In this document: piece by piece, positions 51,540-60,066 of the stretch
Position numbering within the stretch: position 1 is the first letter of the stretch
Layout of the letters: the number at the start of each line of letters is the position of its first letter
DNA from: Lachnospiraceae bacterium
GTDB lineage: Bacteria > Bacillota > Clostridia > Lachnospirales > Lachnospiraceae
Direction of reading: 5' to 3'
DNA: 64,000 bases
Assembly: GCA_017543445.1 (NCBI GenBank)
Contig: JAFYGB010000068.1
Span: forward strand, 1-64,000
The notes under the pieces: generated by a model
Told to the model about the DNA's origin: nothing
Databases searched by the model: none
What the model saw: only the letters and a program-made list of their open reading frames with translations
Program-made: the position numbers and the translations under genes

Positions 51540-51568
51540 TTATAGCATGGCATGGCGGTTTTGGCAAG
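51540..51568 (-). promoter_or_regulatory. Predicted promoter of the surface protein gene
   Basis: On the minus strand TTGCCA (51563-51568) and a perfect TATAAT (51540-51545) have a 17-nt spacer with TGC before the -10. Confidence 0.75.
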
Positions 51569-51611
51569 CGAGCGTCAAATCGGGGTTGTCAGACCTGAAA
51601 AAAAGGGTACA

Positions 51612-51647
51612 CAAAAAAATACAGAAGTGCGGTTAGGCACCTCTGTA
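51612..51647 (-). terminator. Terminator after pyrB
   Basis: On the minus strand CAGAGGTGC and GCACTTCTG pair with one G-U, followed by TATTTTTTT. It closes the pyrB transcript, so pyrB is not co-transcribed with pyrI. Confidence 0.8.
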
Positions 51648-51673
51648 TTCTACTTCTTATGTATAGTGTTTTG

Positions 51674-52612
51674 TTAGTATTTTGGTTTCTTGGGATCCAG
51701 TCCCAGCAATGTCATGATCAGGGCCATGCGGGCGAATACGCCGTAGCGTACCTGCTTAAAGTATACGGCACGGGGATCGTCGTCGACGTCGACAGAGATC
51801 TCATTCACCCTGGGAAGAGGGTGCATGACGAGCATATCCTGCGGCGCCAGTTCCATCTTCTTACGATCCAGGATGTAAGAGTCTTTCATACGGATGTATT
51901 CCTCTTCGTTGAAGAAACGCTCACGCTGTACACGTGTCATGTACAGGAGGTCGAGTTTCGGGAGCGCCTGCTCCAGTTCGGTCACTTCTTCGAAAGGAAT
52001 GTTGTTATCCTGCAGGACGTTCTTTCGGATGTAATCTGGAACGCGCAGTTCCTTCGGGGAGATCAGAACGAAGGATACGCCCGGGTAGGCGATCATCGCA
52101 TTGATCAGGGAGTGAACGGTACGGCCAAATTTCAAGTCGCCGCACATACCGATGGTCAGATGATCCAGACGACCTTTTAGTTTCTTGATCGTTAAGAGGT
52201 CGGTCAATGTCTGGGTCGGATGCTGGTGTCCGCCGTCGCCTGCATTGATCACGGGGATGCCGGACTTTTGCGCTGCGACCATGGGCGCGCCTTCCTTCGG
52301 ATGACGCATGGCGCAGATGTCGGCGTAGCAGCTGATGATACGAATGGTATCGGAAACGCTTTCGCCCTTCGTGGCAGAGCTTTGGGACGCATCGGAGAAA
52401 CCGATGACCGTGCCGCCGAGGTTCTGCATCGCCGCTTCAAAACTTAAGCGGGTGCGGGTGCTCGGTTCATAGAAGAGGGTGGCCAGTTTCTTACGGTCGC
52501 AAACGTGCGCGTAAGCATCCGGATTTTCCTCGATCTCGCTCGCCAGGTCGAGCAAACGTAAGAGTTCGTCCCCCGACAGATCGGAGGGACTTAAAAAATG
52601 TCGAATTTGCAT
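51674..52612 (-). CDS. pyrB: Aspartate carbamoyltransferase catalytic chain
   Basis: A 312-residue enzyme that condenses carbamoyl phosphate and aspartate in pyrimidine synthesis. [15 protein letters not shown] is the carbamoyl phosphate loop, [13 protein letters not shown] carries the Ser/Lys loop, and [20 protein letters not shown] and [14 protein letters not shown] are diagnostic. AAGGAG precedes the ATG. The regulatory gene pyrI lies far downstream on the same strand. Confidence 0.97.
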   Translation of the reverse strand: MQIRHFLSPSDLSGDELLRLLDLASEIEENPDAYAHVCDRKKLATLFYEPSTRTRLSFEAAMQNLGGTVIGFSDASQSSATKGESVSDTIRIISCYADICAMRHPKEGAPMVAAQKSGIPVINAGDGGHQHPTQTLTDLLTIKKLKGRLDHLTIGMCGDLKFGRTVHSLINAMIAYPGVSFVLISPKELRVPDYIRKNVLQDNNIPFEEVTELEQALPKLDLLYMTRVQRERFFNEEEYIRMKDSYILDRKKMELAPQDMLVMHPLPRVNEISVDVDDDPRAVYFKQVRYGVFARMALIMTLLGLDPKKPKY

Positions 52613-52648
52613 TGGATACTCCTTGATAGGAAGTTTGGTTTGCAGATA

Positions 52649-53191
52649 TTATACGTAGGTGATCAGATCTTCCAAGGTCTTACGCTTCGGAGCTTCGACG
52701 CCGGTGAGGTCGGTGTAGCCGACACTGATCAGTGCAGCGACTTCCTGCGTTTCGGGGATCTGAAGGATCTCGGTGATCTTATCGGTATCATAGATACCCA
52801 TGATCAAAGTGGAAAGACCCAACTCATGCGCTGCGAGGCAGAAACTTTGAGTCGCGATACCGCAATCAAACATCTGCCAGCCGCTGCCCTTCGGAGTGGA
52901 GAACGAACCATCGCGCTCGTAACCGGAGCGGGCTTTGATCATCGTTGTGACAACAAGAACGGGCGCCTGCTTGATGATGCCTCCGTTATGATTGGAAGAG
53001 CAGCACTCATCGGCGATCTTATTCTTCGTTGCTTCGTCGTCGATCACGATGTAACGGGTCACCTGGGTGTTCTTCCAGGAAGGCGAGAAGGAAGCGGCCT
53101 CGATCGCCTGCTCGATCAGCTTGCGATCTACGGGCTTGCCGTTATACTCGCGAATACTTCTTCGTGTCTTGATGCATTCCAAGGTATTCAT
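52649..53191 (-). CDS. Nitroreductase family flavoprotein
   Basis: A 180-residue FMN enzyme of the nitroreductase fold. It has CIKTRRSIREYNGKPVDR at the N-terminus (FMN phosphate-binding Arg pair), SPSWKNTQVTRYI and, near the end, the helix following GLSTLIMGIYDTDKITEIL. It probably reduces quinones or nitro compounds with NAD(P)H. AAAGGAG precedes the start at 53191; the longer reading frame to 53248 lacks a site. It is 36 bp upstream of pyrB in the same direction. Confidence 0.9.
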   Translation of the reverse strand: MNTLECIKTRRSIREYNGKPVDRKLIEQAIEAASFSPSWKNTQVTRYIVIDDEATKNKIADECCSSNHNGGIIKQAPVLVVTTMIKARSGYERDGSFSTPKGSGWQMFDCGIATQSFCLAAHELGLSTLIMGIYDTDKITEILQIPETQEVAALISVGYTDLTGVEAPKRKTLEDLITYV

Positions 53192-53281
53192 AAGGATACT
53201 CCTTTCTTTGTGTCGGGTCTTACGAAGGCCCGTTAATAAGGAACACACGGATTCGAAAACCGATTTCGAACCTTATCTAAC

Positions 53282-53310
53282 AGTATAATATAAAAGGGTC
53301 GATTAGTAAA
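53282..53310 (-). promoter_or_regulatory. Predicted promoter of nitroreductase gene
   Basis: On the minus strand TTTACT (53305-53310) and TATACT (53282-53287) are 17 nt apart. The leader is about 85 nt. It diverges from the xylulokinase promoter. Confidence 0.55.
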
Positions 53311-53320
53311 GAATTAATGC

Positions 53321-53349
53321 TTGATTTTTTGGGGCAATTCAGTTAGGAT
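53321..53349 (+). promoter_or_regulatory. Predicted promoter of xylulokinase gene
   Basis: TTGATT (53321-53326) and TAGGAT (53344-53349) have a 17-nt spacer. No operator palindrome for XylR is obvious between here and the start. Confidence 0.5.
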
Positions 53350-53399
53350 ATAGAAGGAGCCGTGCGCTCAAAAATGAGAACAAAAAACGGAGGTATGAG

Positions 53400-54869
53400 A
53401 TGTTATATATCGGCGTCGATTTAGGAACATCAGCAGTCAAGCTGCTGCTTATGAATGAAAAAGGCGGAATCGAGAAGATCGTTTCCAGAGAATATCCGAT
53501 CTATTTCCCGCAGGCAGGCTGGTCACAGCAGAATCCGGAGGATTGGTATCGTGAGACCATTACAGGTATCAAAGAACTCGTCAGTGAGTGCGATAAGTCA
53601 CAGGTCGCAGGCATCAGCTTCGGCGGTCAGATGCATGGTTTGGTTATCTTGGATAAGGATGATAATGTGATCCGTCCCGCGATCTTGTGGAACGACGGCC
53701 GTACATATAAGGAGTGCGACTATCTGAATAATGTGATCGGTAAGGATAAGCTTTCCGAGTACACCGCGAATATTTCCTTCACCGGTTTCACCGCGCCGAA
53801 GGTACTCTGGGTTAAGAACAACGAGCCCGAGAATTTCGCTAAGATCGCTAAGATCATGCTTCCGAAGGATTATATCGCATATATGCTCAGCGGCGTACAT
53901 TGCACGGATGTTTCCGATGCTTCCGGTATGCTTCTGTTCGACGTTAAGAATAAGTGCTGGTCGAAGGAGATGCTCGACATCTGCGGCGTAAAAGAGTCTC
54001 AGATGGCGCAGATCTTCGAGAGCTACGAGACCGTAGGTACTCTGAAGGCAGATGTTGCTGCAGAGCTCGGCCTGTCCACGAGCGTTAAGATCGTAGCAGG
54101 TGCAGGCGACAACGCAGCTGCAGCTGTAGGTACAGGAACGGTTGGCGACGGAAACTGCAACATTTCCCTCGGAACCAGCGGCACCATCTTCATCTCCAGC
54201 AAGAAGTTCGGCGTAGATGCTAATAACGCACTGCACGCATTCGCACACGCAGACGGCGCTTATCACTTGATGGGATGCATGCTTTCCGCTGCATCTTGTA
54301 ATAAGTGGTGGATGGACGACATCATCGGAACCGACGCTTATGCAGAGGAGCAGAAGAAGATCACAAAGCTGGGTGAGAACCATGTTTACTTCCTGCCGTA
54401 TCTGATGGGTGAGCGTTCTCCTCACAACGATCCGAATGCAAGAGGTTGCTTCATCGGCATGACCATGGATACCTCTCGCGCAGATATGACCCAGGCCGTT
54501 CTGGAAGGCGTTGCATTCGCACTTCGTGATTCCCTCGAAGTTGCACGCAGCCTCGGCATCAAGATCGAGCGTACGAAGATCTGCGGTGGCGGTGCGAAGA
54601 GCCCGTTGTGGAAGAAGATCATCGCGAATGTCATGAACCTCAAGGTCGATGTTATCGCATCCGAAGAGGGTCCGGCATACGGCGGCGCTATGCTCGCTGC
54701 AGTAGCTAACGGTGAGTTCGCATCCGTTGAAGATGCAGCTTCAAAACTGGTTAAGGTTGTCGACACAGTAGAGCCGACTCCGGAACTCGTCGCTAAGTAC
54801 GAAGAGCGTTACCAGAAGTTCAGAAAGATCTACCCTGCGGTAAAGGCTTTGTTCCCTGAGATCGCATAA
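53400..54869 (+). CDS. xylB: Xylulokinase (FGGY family)
   Basis: A 489-residue sugar kinase (family 480-510). It starts with YIGVDLGTSAVKLLLM (phosphate 1), has WSQQNPEDWY, the xylulokinase-type QMHGLVILD, the ATP-binding ISLGTSGTIFIS, and GGGAKSPLWKKIIANV at the end. It would phosphorylate D-xylulose to enter the pentose phosphate route. No isomerase, transporter or regulator gene for xylose is nearby, so the substrate is inferred from family only. Codon use is strongly biased, which suggests good expression. Confidence 0.92.
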   Translation: MLYIGVDLGTSAVKLLLMNEKGGIEKIVSREYPIYFPQAGWSQQNPEDWYRETITGIKELVSECDKSQVAGISFGGQMHGLVILDKDDNVIRPAILWNDGRTYKECDYLNNVIGKDKLSEYTANISFTGFTAPKVLWVKNNEPENFAKIAKIMLPKDYIAYMLSGVHCTDVSDASGMLLFDVKNKCWSKEMLDICGVKESQMAQIFESYETVGTLKADVAAELGLSTSVKIVAGAGDNAAAAVGTGTVGDGNCNISLGTSGTIFISSKKFGVDANNALHAFAHADGAYHLMGCMLSAASCNKWWMDDIIGTDAYAEEQKKITKLGENHVYFLPYLMGERSPHNDPNARGCFIGMTMDTSRADMTQAVLEGVAFALRDSLEVARSLGIKIERTKICGGGAKSPLWKKIIANVMNLKVDVIASEEGPAYGGAMLAAVANGEFASVEDAASKLVKVVDTVEPTPELVAKYEERYQKFRKIYPAVKALFPEIA

Positions 54870-54892
54870 GAAAAAGATAATAATTCATGTCG

Positions 54893-54918
54893 GACAGGCC
54901 GGGCACGCCCGGTCTGTC
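54893..54918. terminator. Strong hairpin without T-run after xylB
   Basis: GACAGGCCGGGC and GCCCGGTCTGTC form a 12-bp stem with one G-U pair. No run of T follows, so it may be an mRNA-stabilising or attenuating structure between xylB and the NfnA gene. Confidence 0.5.
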
Positions 54919-54943
54919 ACGATGAAAAACGGAGGATAAATTA

Positions 54944-55831
54944 ATGTATGACATTTTGCGGGCCGAAAAGCTGGCAGAAAACATTTACCTGTTTGACGTA
55001 AAGGCGCCTCTGGTTTCCAGAAAGTGCCTGCCCGGACAGTTCGTTATCGTTAAGACCGACGAGAAGTCCGAGCGTATTCCGCTGACCATCTGTGATTATA
55101 ACAGAGAAAAAGAGACCGTTACTCTGGTCGTTCAGGTCGTGGGGGCGTCCTCTTTCCGTATGGCGCAGCTGAAGACCGGCGAGGCATTTGCCGATATCGT
55201 CGGACCTCTCGGACGTCCTTCCGAGTTCATCAGCGAGGATCCGGAAACATTGTCCAAAAAGAAGGTATTATTCGTGGCCGGCGGTCTCGGAACGGCGCCT
55301 GTATATCCGCAGGTAAAATGGTTCCGTGAGAACGGCTTCCACGCAGATGCCATCGTTGGCGCGAAGACGAAAGATCTCGTGATCATGGAGAAGGAGATGT
55401 CGGAAGTTGCCGAGAATCTCTACATCACCACGGATGACGGAAGCTATGGCCGTCATGGCATGGTCACCCAGGTCATTTCCGATCTGGTCGCAGAGGGTAA
55501 GCATTATGATGCCTGCGTAGCCATCGGACCGATGATCATGATGAAGTTCGTATGTAAGCTTACGAAGGAACTCGGTATACCGACTATCGTCAGCATGAAC
55601 CCGATCATGGTCGATGGAACCGGTATGTGCGGCGCATGTCGTCTGACCGTAGATGGTCAGGTGAAATTTGCCTGCGTAGACGGACCGGAGTTCGACGGAC
55701 ATAAGGTCGATTTCGACGAAGCTATGAAGCGTTCCCAGATGTACAGGACCGAAGAGGGACGTGCGTTCCTCGCTGCAAAAGAGGGCGACACACATCACGG
55801 CGGATGCGGAAACTGCGGAGGTGACAAATAA
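54944..55831 (+). CDS. nfnA: Ferredoxin-NADP+ reductase subunit NfnA (sulfide dehydrogenase-like)
   Basis: A 295-residue FAD and [2Fe-2S] subunit. Residues 1-95 are the FAD-binding barrel (RIPLTICDYN near residue 45), residues 100-220 bind NAD(H) (FVAGGLGTAPVYPQVKW), and the C-terminal segment carries the iron-sulfur Cys in GMCGACRLTVDGQVKFACV and a GNCGG tail. With NfnB it couples NADH, NADPH and ferredoxin by flavin-based electron bifurcation in clostridia. The two genes overlap by one base. Confidence 0.9.
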   Translation: MYDILRAEKLAENIYLFDVKAPLVSRKCLPGQFVIVKTDEKSERIPLTICDYNREKETVTLVVQVVGASSFRMAQLKTGEAFADIVGPLGRPSEFISEDPETLSKKKVLFVAGGLGTAPVYPQVKWFRENGFHADAIVGAKTKDLVIMEKEMSEVAENLYITTDDGSYGRHGMVTQVISDLVAEGKHYDACVAIGPMIMMKFVCKLTKELGIPTIVSMNPIMVDGTGMCGACRLTVDGQVKFACVDGPEFDGHKVDFDEAMKRSQMYRTEEGRAFLAAKEGDTHHGGCGNCGGDK

Positions 55832-57213
55832 TGGACGTTTTACATAAGGTACCGGTGCGTGAGCAGAATCCGAAGGTCCGCGCACACAACTTTGAAGAGG
55901 TTTGCTACGGCTATAATGCTGAGGAAGCTGTAGAAGAGGCTCAGCGCTGCCTCGGATGTAAGAATGCTCGTTGTATGCAGGGTTGCCCCGTTGCCATCGA
56001 CATTCCTGCATTTATCGCGAAGATCAAAGAGAGAGATTTCGAAGGCGCTTTCAATATCATCAGTGAGTCCAGTTCATTGCCCGCGGTCTGCGGTCGTGTA
56101 TGTCCGCAGGAGTGCCAGTGTGAGGGCAAATGTGTCCGTGGCATAAAGGGTGAGCCCGTTGCCATTGGTAAGCTCGAGCGTTTCGTAGCAGACTGGGCAC
56201 GTGAGAACGGTATCGTTCCGAAGAAGGCAGAGAAGCTGAATGGACATAAGGTAGCCGTGATCGGTTCCGGCCCTGCTGGCCTGTCTTGCGCAGGTGACCT
56301 GGCGAAGCTCGGTTATTCGGTTACGATCTTTGAAGCACTGCATGAGCCGGGCGGCGTATTGACCTACGGTATTCCGGAGTTCCGTCTTCCGAAGAGCGCA
56401 GTTGTTCAGAAGGAGATCAACAACGTACGCGCACTTGGCGTAGAGATCGTTTGCAACGCGATCATCGGTAAGTCCATCACCATCGATGAACTTATGGCGG
56501 ATGGCTACGAGGCGATCTTCATCGGTTCCGGCGCTGGCCTTCCGAAGTTCATGGGTATCCCCGGGGAGCAGGCGAACGGCGTATTTTCGGCCAATGAGTA
56601 CCTGACCCGCAGCAACCTGATGAAGGCATTTAAAGAAGATTATGCGACCCCGATTGCAGCCGGTAAGAAGGTTGCAGTCGTAGGCGGCGGAAACGTAGCG
56701 ATGGACGCTGCAAGAACCGCGCTTCGTCTGGGCGCAGAAGTATATATTGTGTATCGCCGTGGCGAGGAAGAACTTCCTGCCCGTGTCGAGGAAGTACATC
56801 ATGCGAAGGAAGAGGGCATCATCTTTAAGCTCCTCACGAATCCGACTGAGATCCTTGTGGATGAGAAGGGCTGGGTAGCCGGCATGAAGTGCGTAGAGAT
56901 GGAGCTCGGTGAGCCGGATGAGTCCGGAAGAAGACGCCCCGTCGTTAAGCCGAATTCCGAATTCACCCTGGATGTCGACACCGTCATCATGTCGCTCGGT
57001 ACATCTCCGAACCCGTTGATCTCTTCGACCACCGAAGGCCTCGAGACCAACAAGTGGAAGTGTATCGTTGCTTCCGAGGAGAACGGCCAGACCTCGAAGA
57101 TGGGCGTATTTGCCGGCGGTGACGCTGTTACCGGCGCTGCTACGGTCATCCTCGCGATGGAAGCCGGACGCGCAGGCGCACGCGGTATCCACGAATACCT
57201 GCAGAATAAATAA
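55831..57213 (+). CDS. nfnB: NfnB / glutamate synthase small-subunit-like oxidoreductase
   Basis: A 460-residue subunit. The N-terminal 120 residues contain eight Cys for two [4Fe-4S] clusters (RCLGCKNARCMQGCPV, then CGRVCPQECQCEGKC). Two dinucleotide motifs follow: AVIGSGPAGLSCAGDLAKLG for FAD and AVVGGGNVAMDAARTALRLG for NADPH. It is often annotated gltA, NADPH-dependent glutamate synthase, but the adjacent nfnA and the lack of a large glutamate synthase subunit favour NfnB. Confidence 0.92.
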   Translation: MDVLHKVPVREQNPKVRAHNFEEVCYGYNAEEAVEEAQRCLGCKNARCMQGCPVAIDIPAFIAKIKERDFEGAFNIISESSSLPAVCGRVCPQECQCEGKCVRGIKGEPVAIGKLERFVADWARENGIVPKKAEKLNGHKVAVIGSGPAGLSCAGDLAKLGYSVTIFEALHEPGGVLTYGIPEFRLPKSAVVQKEINNVRALGVEIVCNAIIGKSITIDELMADGYEAIFIGSGAGLPKFMGIPGEQANGVFSANEYLTRSNLMKAFKEDYATPIAAGKKVAVVGGGNVAMDAARTALRLGAEVYIVYRRGEEELPARVEEVHHAKEEGIIFKLLTNPTEILVDEKGWVAGMKCVEMELGEPDESGRRRPVVKPNSEFTLDVDTVIMSLGTSPNPLISSTTEGLETNKWKCIVASEENGQTSKMGVFAGGDAVTGAATVILAMEAGRAGARGIHEYLQNK

Positions 57214-57248
57214 TTCCGGGTCATGACCCGAATATAAAGATCACAAGT

Positions 57249-57273
57249 GGGCGATGAGGTCTCCTCATCGCTC
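57249..57273. terminator. Hairpin after nfnB
   Basis: An 11-bp stem GGGCGATGAGG/CCTCATCGCTC has a TCT loop. No T-run follows; it may be a weak terminator or an mRNA 3' stabiliser. Confidence 0.5.
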
Positions 57274-57314
57274 ATATTGTCGAAAAGATCCAATACGACA
57301 GGAGACGACAGAAG

Positions 57315-57794
57315 ATGAAGATCACGATTCTATGCGTCGGTAAGATCCGCGAGTCCTACTGGGAGGATGCGATCGCCGAATATATGAAACGCCTGACGCG
57401 TTACTGTAAGCCGGAGATCATCCAGGTGGCAGACGAGAAGACGCCCGACGATGCATCTGAGAATATGAATAGGCAGATCCTGGAGAAGGAGGGCGACCGC
57501 TTGCTGGAGAAACTTCCGGACGACGCTTACGTGATCACGCTCGAGATCAAAGGCATGTCGCTCGATTCGGTCGCATTTTCCGAGAAGATCAGCAAACTTA
57601 CCGTAGCCGGCGTGTCACATATTTGTTTTGTGATCGGCGGCTCGCTGGGCTTGGATCCTCGTGTGTCGAAGCGCGCGGACTATAAACTGAGCTTTTCGGC
57701 GATGACATTTCCCCATCAGATGATGCGGGTCGTTCTGTGCGAGCAGATCTATCGCGCATTCCGTATCATCTCCGGAGAACCGTACCACAAATAA
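57315..57794 (+). CDS. rlmH: 23S rRNA pseudouridine(1915)-N3-methyltransferase
   Basis: A 159-residue SPOUT-fold methyltransferase, full family length, that methylates pseudouridine 1915 in 23S rRNA. KITILCVGKIRESYWEDAI opens it, the knot follows in CFVIGGSLGLDPRV, and LSFSAMTFPHQMMRVVLCEQ and YRAFRIISGEPYHK end it; both are diagnostic. It stands alone between nfnB and the purine genes. Confidence 0.98.
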   Translation: MKITILCVGKIRESYWEDAIAEYMKRLTRYCKPEIIQVADEKTPDDASENMNRQILEKEGDRLLEKLPDDAYVITLEIKGMSLDSVAFSEKISKLTVAGVSHICFVIGGSLGLDPRVSKRADYKLSFSAMTFPHQMMRVVLCEQIYRAFRIISGEPYHK

Positions 57795-57806
57795 ATATTC
57801 TTTTTC

Positions 57807-57835
57807 TTTACAACCGATGTGTATCATGATATGAT
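57807..57835 (+). promoter_or_regulatory. Predicted promoter of the purO-purH operon
   Basis: TTTACA (57807-57812) and TATGAT (57830-57835) are 17 nt apart with TGA before the -10. The sequence between and around (TGTATCAT-ATGATACA) has dyad symmetry that could bind a repressor. Confidence 0.65.
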
Positions 57836-57903
57836 ACAGTTGCATTGAAAACAAACAGTATGTACCGGCTTCGGTTCGGTCGAGAAGAGAAATGGAGGAG
57901 AAA

Positions 57904-58617
57904 ATGAAGATAATCTCATTGGCAAATGAACTGGCAGAGACGACCTATCCCGGCAGAGGCATCGTTGTCGGTAAGAGTAAGGATGGCAAGTACGCCGTTT
58001 GCGCGTATTTTATCAAGGGCCGCAGCGTGAACAGCCGAAATCGTGTATTCGTTGAGGAGAACGGGGGTATCCGCACGCAGGCGTTCGATCCTTCCAAACT
58101 TTCCGATCCGAGCCTGATCATCTATTCACCGGTGCGCATCTTCGGAAATACGACGATCGTTACCAATGGTGACCAGACCGATACCATCTACGAGATGATA
58201 CGGGATGGCAAAACGTTTGAAGAAGCGCTGAAGACACGCGAATTCGAGCCGGATGGTCCGAACTATACCCCTCGTATTTCTGCGATCATGAACGTGCAGA
58301 ACGGTTTTTATGATTACACGATGTCCATCTTGAAGAGCGACAACGGGGATCCGACCTGCTGCCTGCGCAATACATTTTCCGTGGATGTACCTCGTTCCGG
58401 TGAGGGACGTTTTATCCACACCTATATGGACGACGGAAACCCGCTTCCGAGTTTCGAAGGCGAGCCGACCTTGGTCGATATCGAGGGCGACATCGATGAA
58501 TTCACGGAGATGGTTTGGTCGAACCTGAACGCAGAGCATAAGGTATCTTTGTTCGTACGGTTTATCGACATTCAGACCGGCGCTTATCAGACGCGCATCA
58601 TCAATAAAAACAAATAA
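57904..58617 (+). CDS. purO: IMP cyclohydrolase, PurO-type
   Basis: A 237-residue protein of the IMP cyclohydrolase family first described in archaea, unlike the N-terminal half of common PurH. It closes the purine ring of FAICAR to give IMP. The N-terminal ETTYPGRGIVVGKSKDGKY and SRNRVF, the middle EPDGPNYTPRISAI and the end RFIDIQTG are typical. The ATG at 57904 directly follows GGAGGAGAAA; the ATG at 57892 overlaps that site. AICAR transformylase follows after 14 nt. Confidence 0.92.
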   Translation: MKIISLANELAETTYPGRGIVVGKSKDGKYAVCAYFIKGRSVNSRNRVFVEENGGIRTQAFDPSKLSDPSLIIYSPVRIFGNTTIVTNGDQTDTIYEMIRDGKTFEEALKTREFEPDGPNYTPRISAIMNVQNGFYDYTMSILKSDNGDPTCCLRNTFSVDVPRSGEGRFIHTYMDDGNPLPSFEGEPTLVDIEGDIDEFTEMVWSNLNAEHKVSLFVRFIDIQTGAYQTRIINKNK

Positions 58618-58631
58618 GGCGGTAGCTTAAG

Positions 58632-59810
58632 ATGAAAGAACTCGAATTAAAGTATGGTTGTAACCCGAATCAGAAGCCTTCCCGTATTTTCATGGAGAAT
58701 GGCGCGGATCTTCCGATCAAAGTATTGAACGGCAGACCCGGATATATCAACTTCCTGGATGCCTTCAACGGCTGGCAGTTGGTGCGTGAATTAAAGCAGG
58801 CGACCGGCCTTCCGGCTGCTACATCCTTTAAGCATGTTTCTCCGGCCGGAGCAGCTGTAGGCCTTCCGCTTACCGAGATCGAAAAGCAGATCTACTGGGT
58901 AGCCGACATGGGCGACTTGTCCCCGCTTGCATCCGCATATGCGCGTGCCCGCGGTGCGGACCGTATGTCTTCCTTCGGTGATTTTATCTCCCTTTCGGAT
59001 GTTTGCGATGTTTCTACCGCGCTCCTGATTAAGAGAGAGGTTTCCGACGGCGTGATCGCTCCCGGTTATGAGCCGGAGGCTCTGGAGATCCTGAAGGCGA
59101 AGAAAAAGGGAGGCTACAACGTGATCGAGATCGACCCGAACTATGTTCCGGATCCGATCGAGCGCAAGCAGGTCTTTGGCGTTTCCTTTGAGCAAGGACG
59201 TAATGAACTGAAGATCGACGAAGCCTTCCTGGATAATATGGTAACGAAGAACACCACCTTTTCGAAGCAGGCGAAGATCGACCTCATGATCGCGCTTATC
59301 ACTTTGAAATATACACAGTCGAATTCTGTTTGCTACGTTAAGGGCGGCCAGGCCATCGGTATCGGCGCAGGCCAGCAGTCCCGTATCCACTGCACACGCC
59401 TCGCGTGCAATAAAGCCGACAACTGGTATCTGCGTCAGAACCCGAAGGTACTGAACCTTCAGTTCGTAGATAAACTGGGTCGTGCAGACCGCGACAACGC
59501 GATCGATGTATACATCAGCGACGATTACATGGACGTTCTGGCGGACGGCACCTGGGAGAATATCTTTAAGGTGAAGCCTGAGGTGTTCACGAGAGAAGAG
59601 AAGCGAGCATGGCTGGATACATTGACCGATGTGGCTCTTGGCTCCGACGCGTTCTTCCCGTTCGGTGACAACATCGAGCGCGCGCACCGCAGCGGTGTTA
59701 CCGTGATCGCTCAGCCTGGCGGATCCATCCGTGACGACAACGTGATCGAGATGTGCGACAAGTACGGTATCGCTATGTGCTTTACCGGCCTGCGCCTGTT
59801 CCATCATTGA
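58632..59810 (+). CDS. purH: AICAR transformylase (stand-alone PurH transformylase)
   Basis: A 392-residue enzyme that formylates AICAR with 10-formyl-THF. It corresponds to the C-terminal domain of bifunctional PurH: SFKHVSPAGAAVG near residue 65 with the catalytic Lys-His pair, YTQSNSVCYVKGGQAIGIGAGQQSR in the middle, and SDAFFPFGDNIERA near the end. The missing cyclohydrolase half is supplied by the preceding purO gene. Together they complete the last two steps to IMP. Confidence 0.95.
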   Translation: MKELELKYGCNPNQKPSRIFMENGADLPIKVLNGRPGYINFLDAFNGWQLVRELKQATGLPAATSFKHVSPAGAAVGLPLTEIEKQIYWVADMGDLSPLASAYARARGADRMSSFGDFISLSDVCDVSTALLIKREVSDGVIAPGYEPEALEILKAKKKGGYNVIEIDPNYVPDPIERKQVFGVSFEQGRNELKIDEAFLDNMVTKNTTFSKQAKIDLMIALITLKYTQSNSVCYVKGGQAIGIGAGQQSRIHCTRLACNKADNWYLRQNPKVLNLQFVDKLGRADRDNAIDVYISDDYMDVLADGTWENIFKVKPEVFTREEKRAWLDTLTDVALGSDAFFPFGDNIERAHRSGVTVIAQPGGSIRDDNVIEMCDKYGIAMCFTGLRLFHH

Positions 59811-59879
59811 TCTGAAATACCGCATTTTAAGGCCTAAATAAATTATGCCACAGCCCCGAAGAAAAAGTCATTTTTTCAG

Positions 59880-59908
59880 TTGACAAATCTCAGGGGCTGT
59901 GCTATTAT
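59880..59908 (+). promoter_or_regulatory. Predicted promoter of tRNA-Trp
   Basis: TTGACA (59880-59885) and TATTAT (59903-59908) are 17 nt apart with TGC before the -10. The spacer ends in GGGGCTGTG, which pairs with CACAGCCCC at 59848-59856, so the end of the purH transcript may fold across this promoter. Confidence 0.75.
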
Positions 59909-59956
59909 TGTAAAGTCGCGTGGCTGACACTTAAGAGTCTGCGACGGGAATTGAAT

Positions 59957-60027
59957 AGGGGAATCATACAGCGGCAGTATTGCGGTCTCCAAAACCGTTC
60001 ACGGGGGTTCGAATCCCTCTTCCCCTG
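59957..60027 (+). tRNA. tRNA-Trp (anticodon CCA)
   Basis: It is a 71-nt cloverleaf. The acceptor arms AGGGGAA and TTCCCCT pair fully, the D stem ATAC/GTAT encloses a short seven-base D loop AGCGGCA, the anticodon loop CTCCAAA gives CCA, and the T arm GGGGGTTCGAATCCCTC is canonical. CCA is not encoded. A terminator follows. Confidence 0.93.
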
Positions 60028-60033
60028 CACGAT

Positions 60034-60066
60034 ACCACACCTTTGGGTTTCCGGGGTGTGGTTTTT
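60034..60066 (+). terminator. Terminator after tRNA-Trp
   Basis: ACCACACC and GGTGTGGT form an 8-bp stem followed by TTTTT. Confidence 0.85.

Noticed and set aside
51364..51567. A 67-codon minus-strand frame ending in GCSCNNKTQN that could be a CxC peptide
   Set aside because: Its start would lie on the -35 of the surface protein promoter, no ribosome site fits, and the C-terminal CSC has no leader like the precursors.
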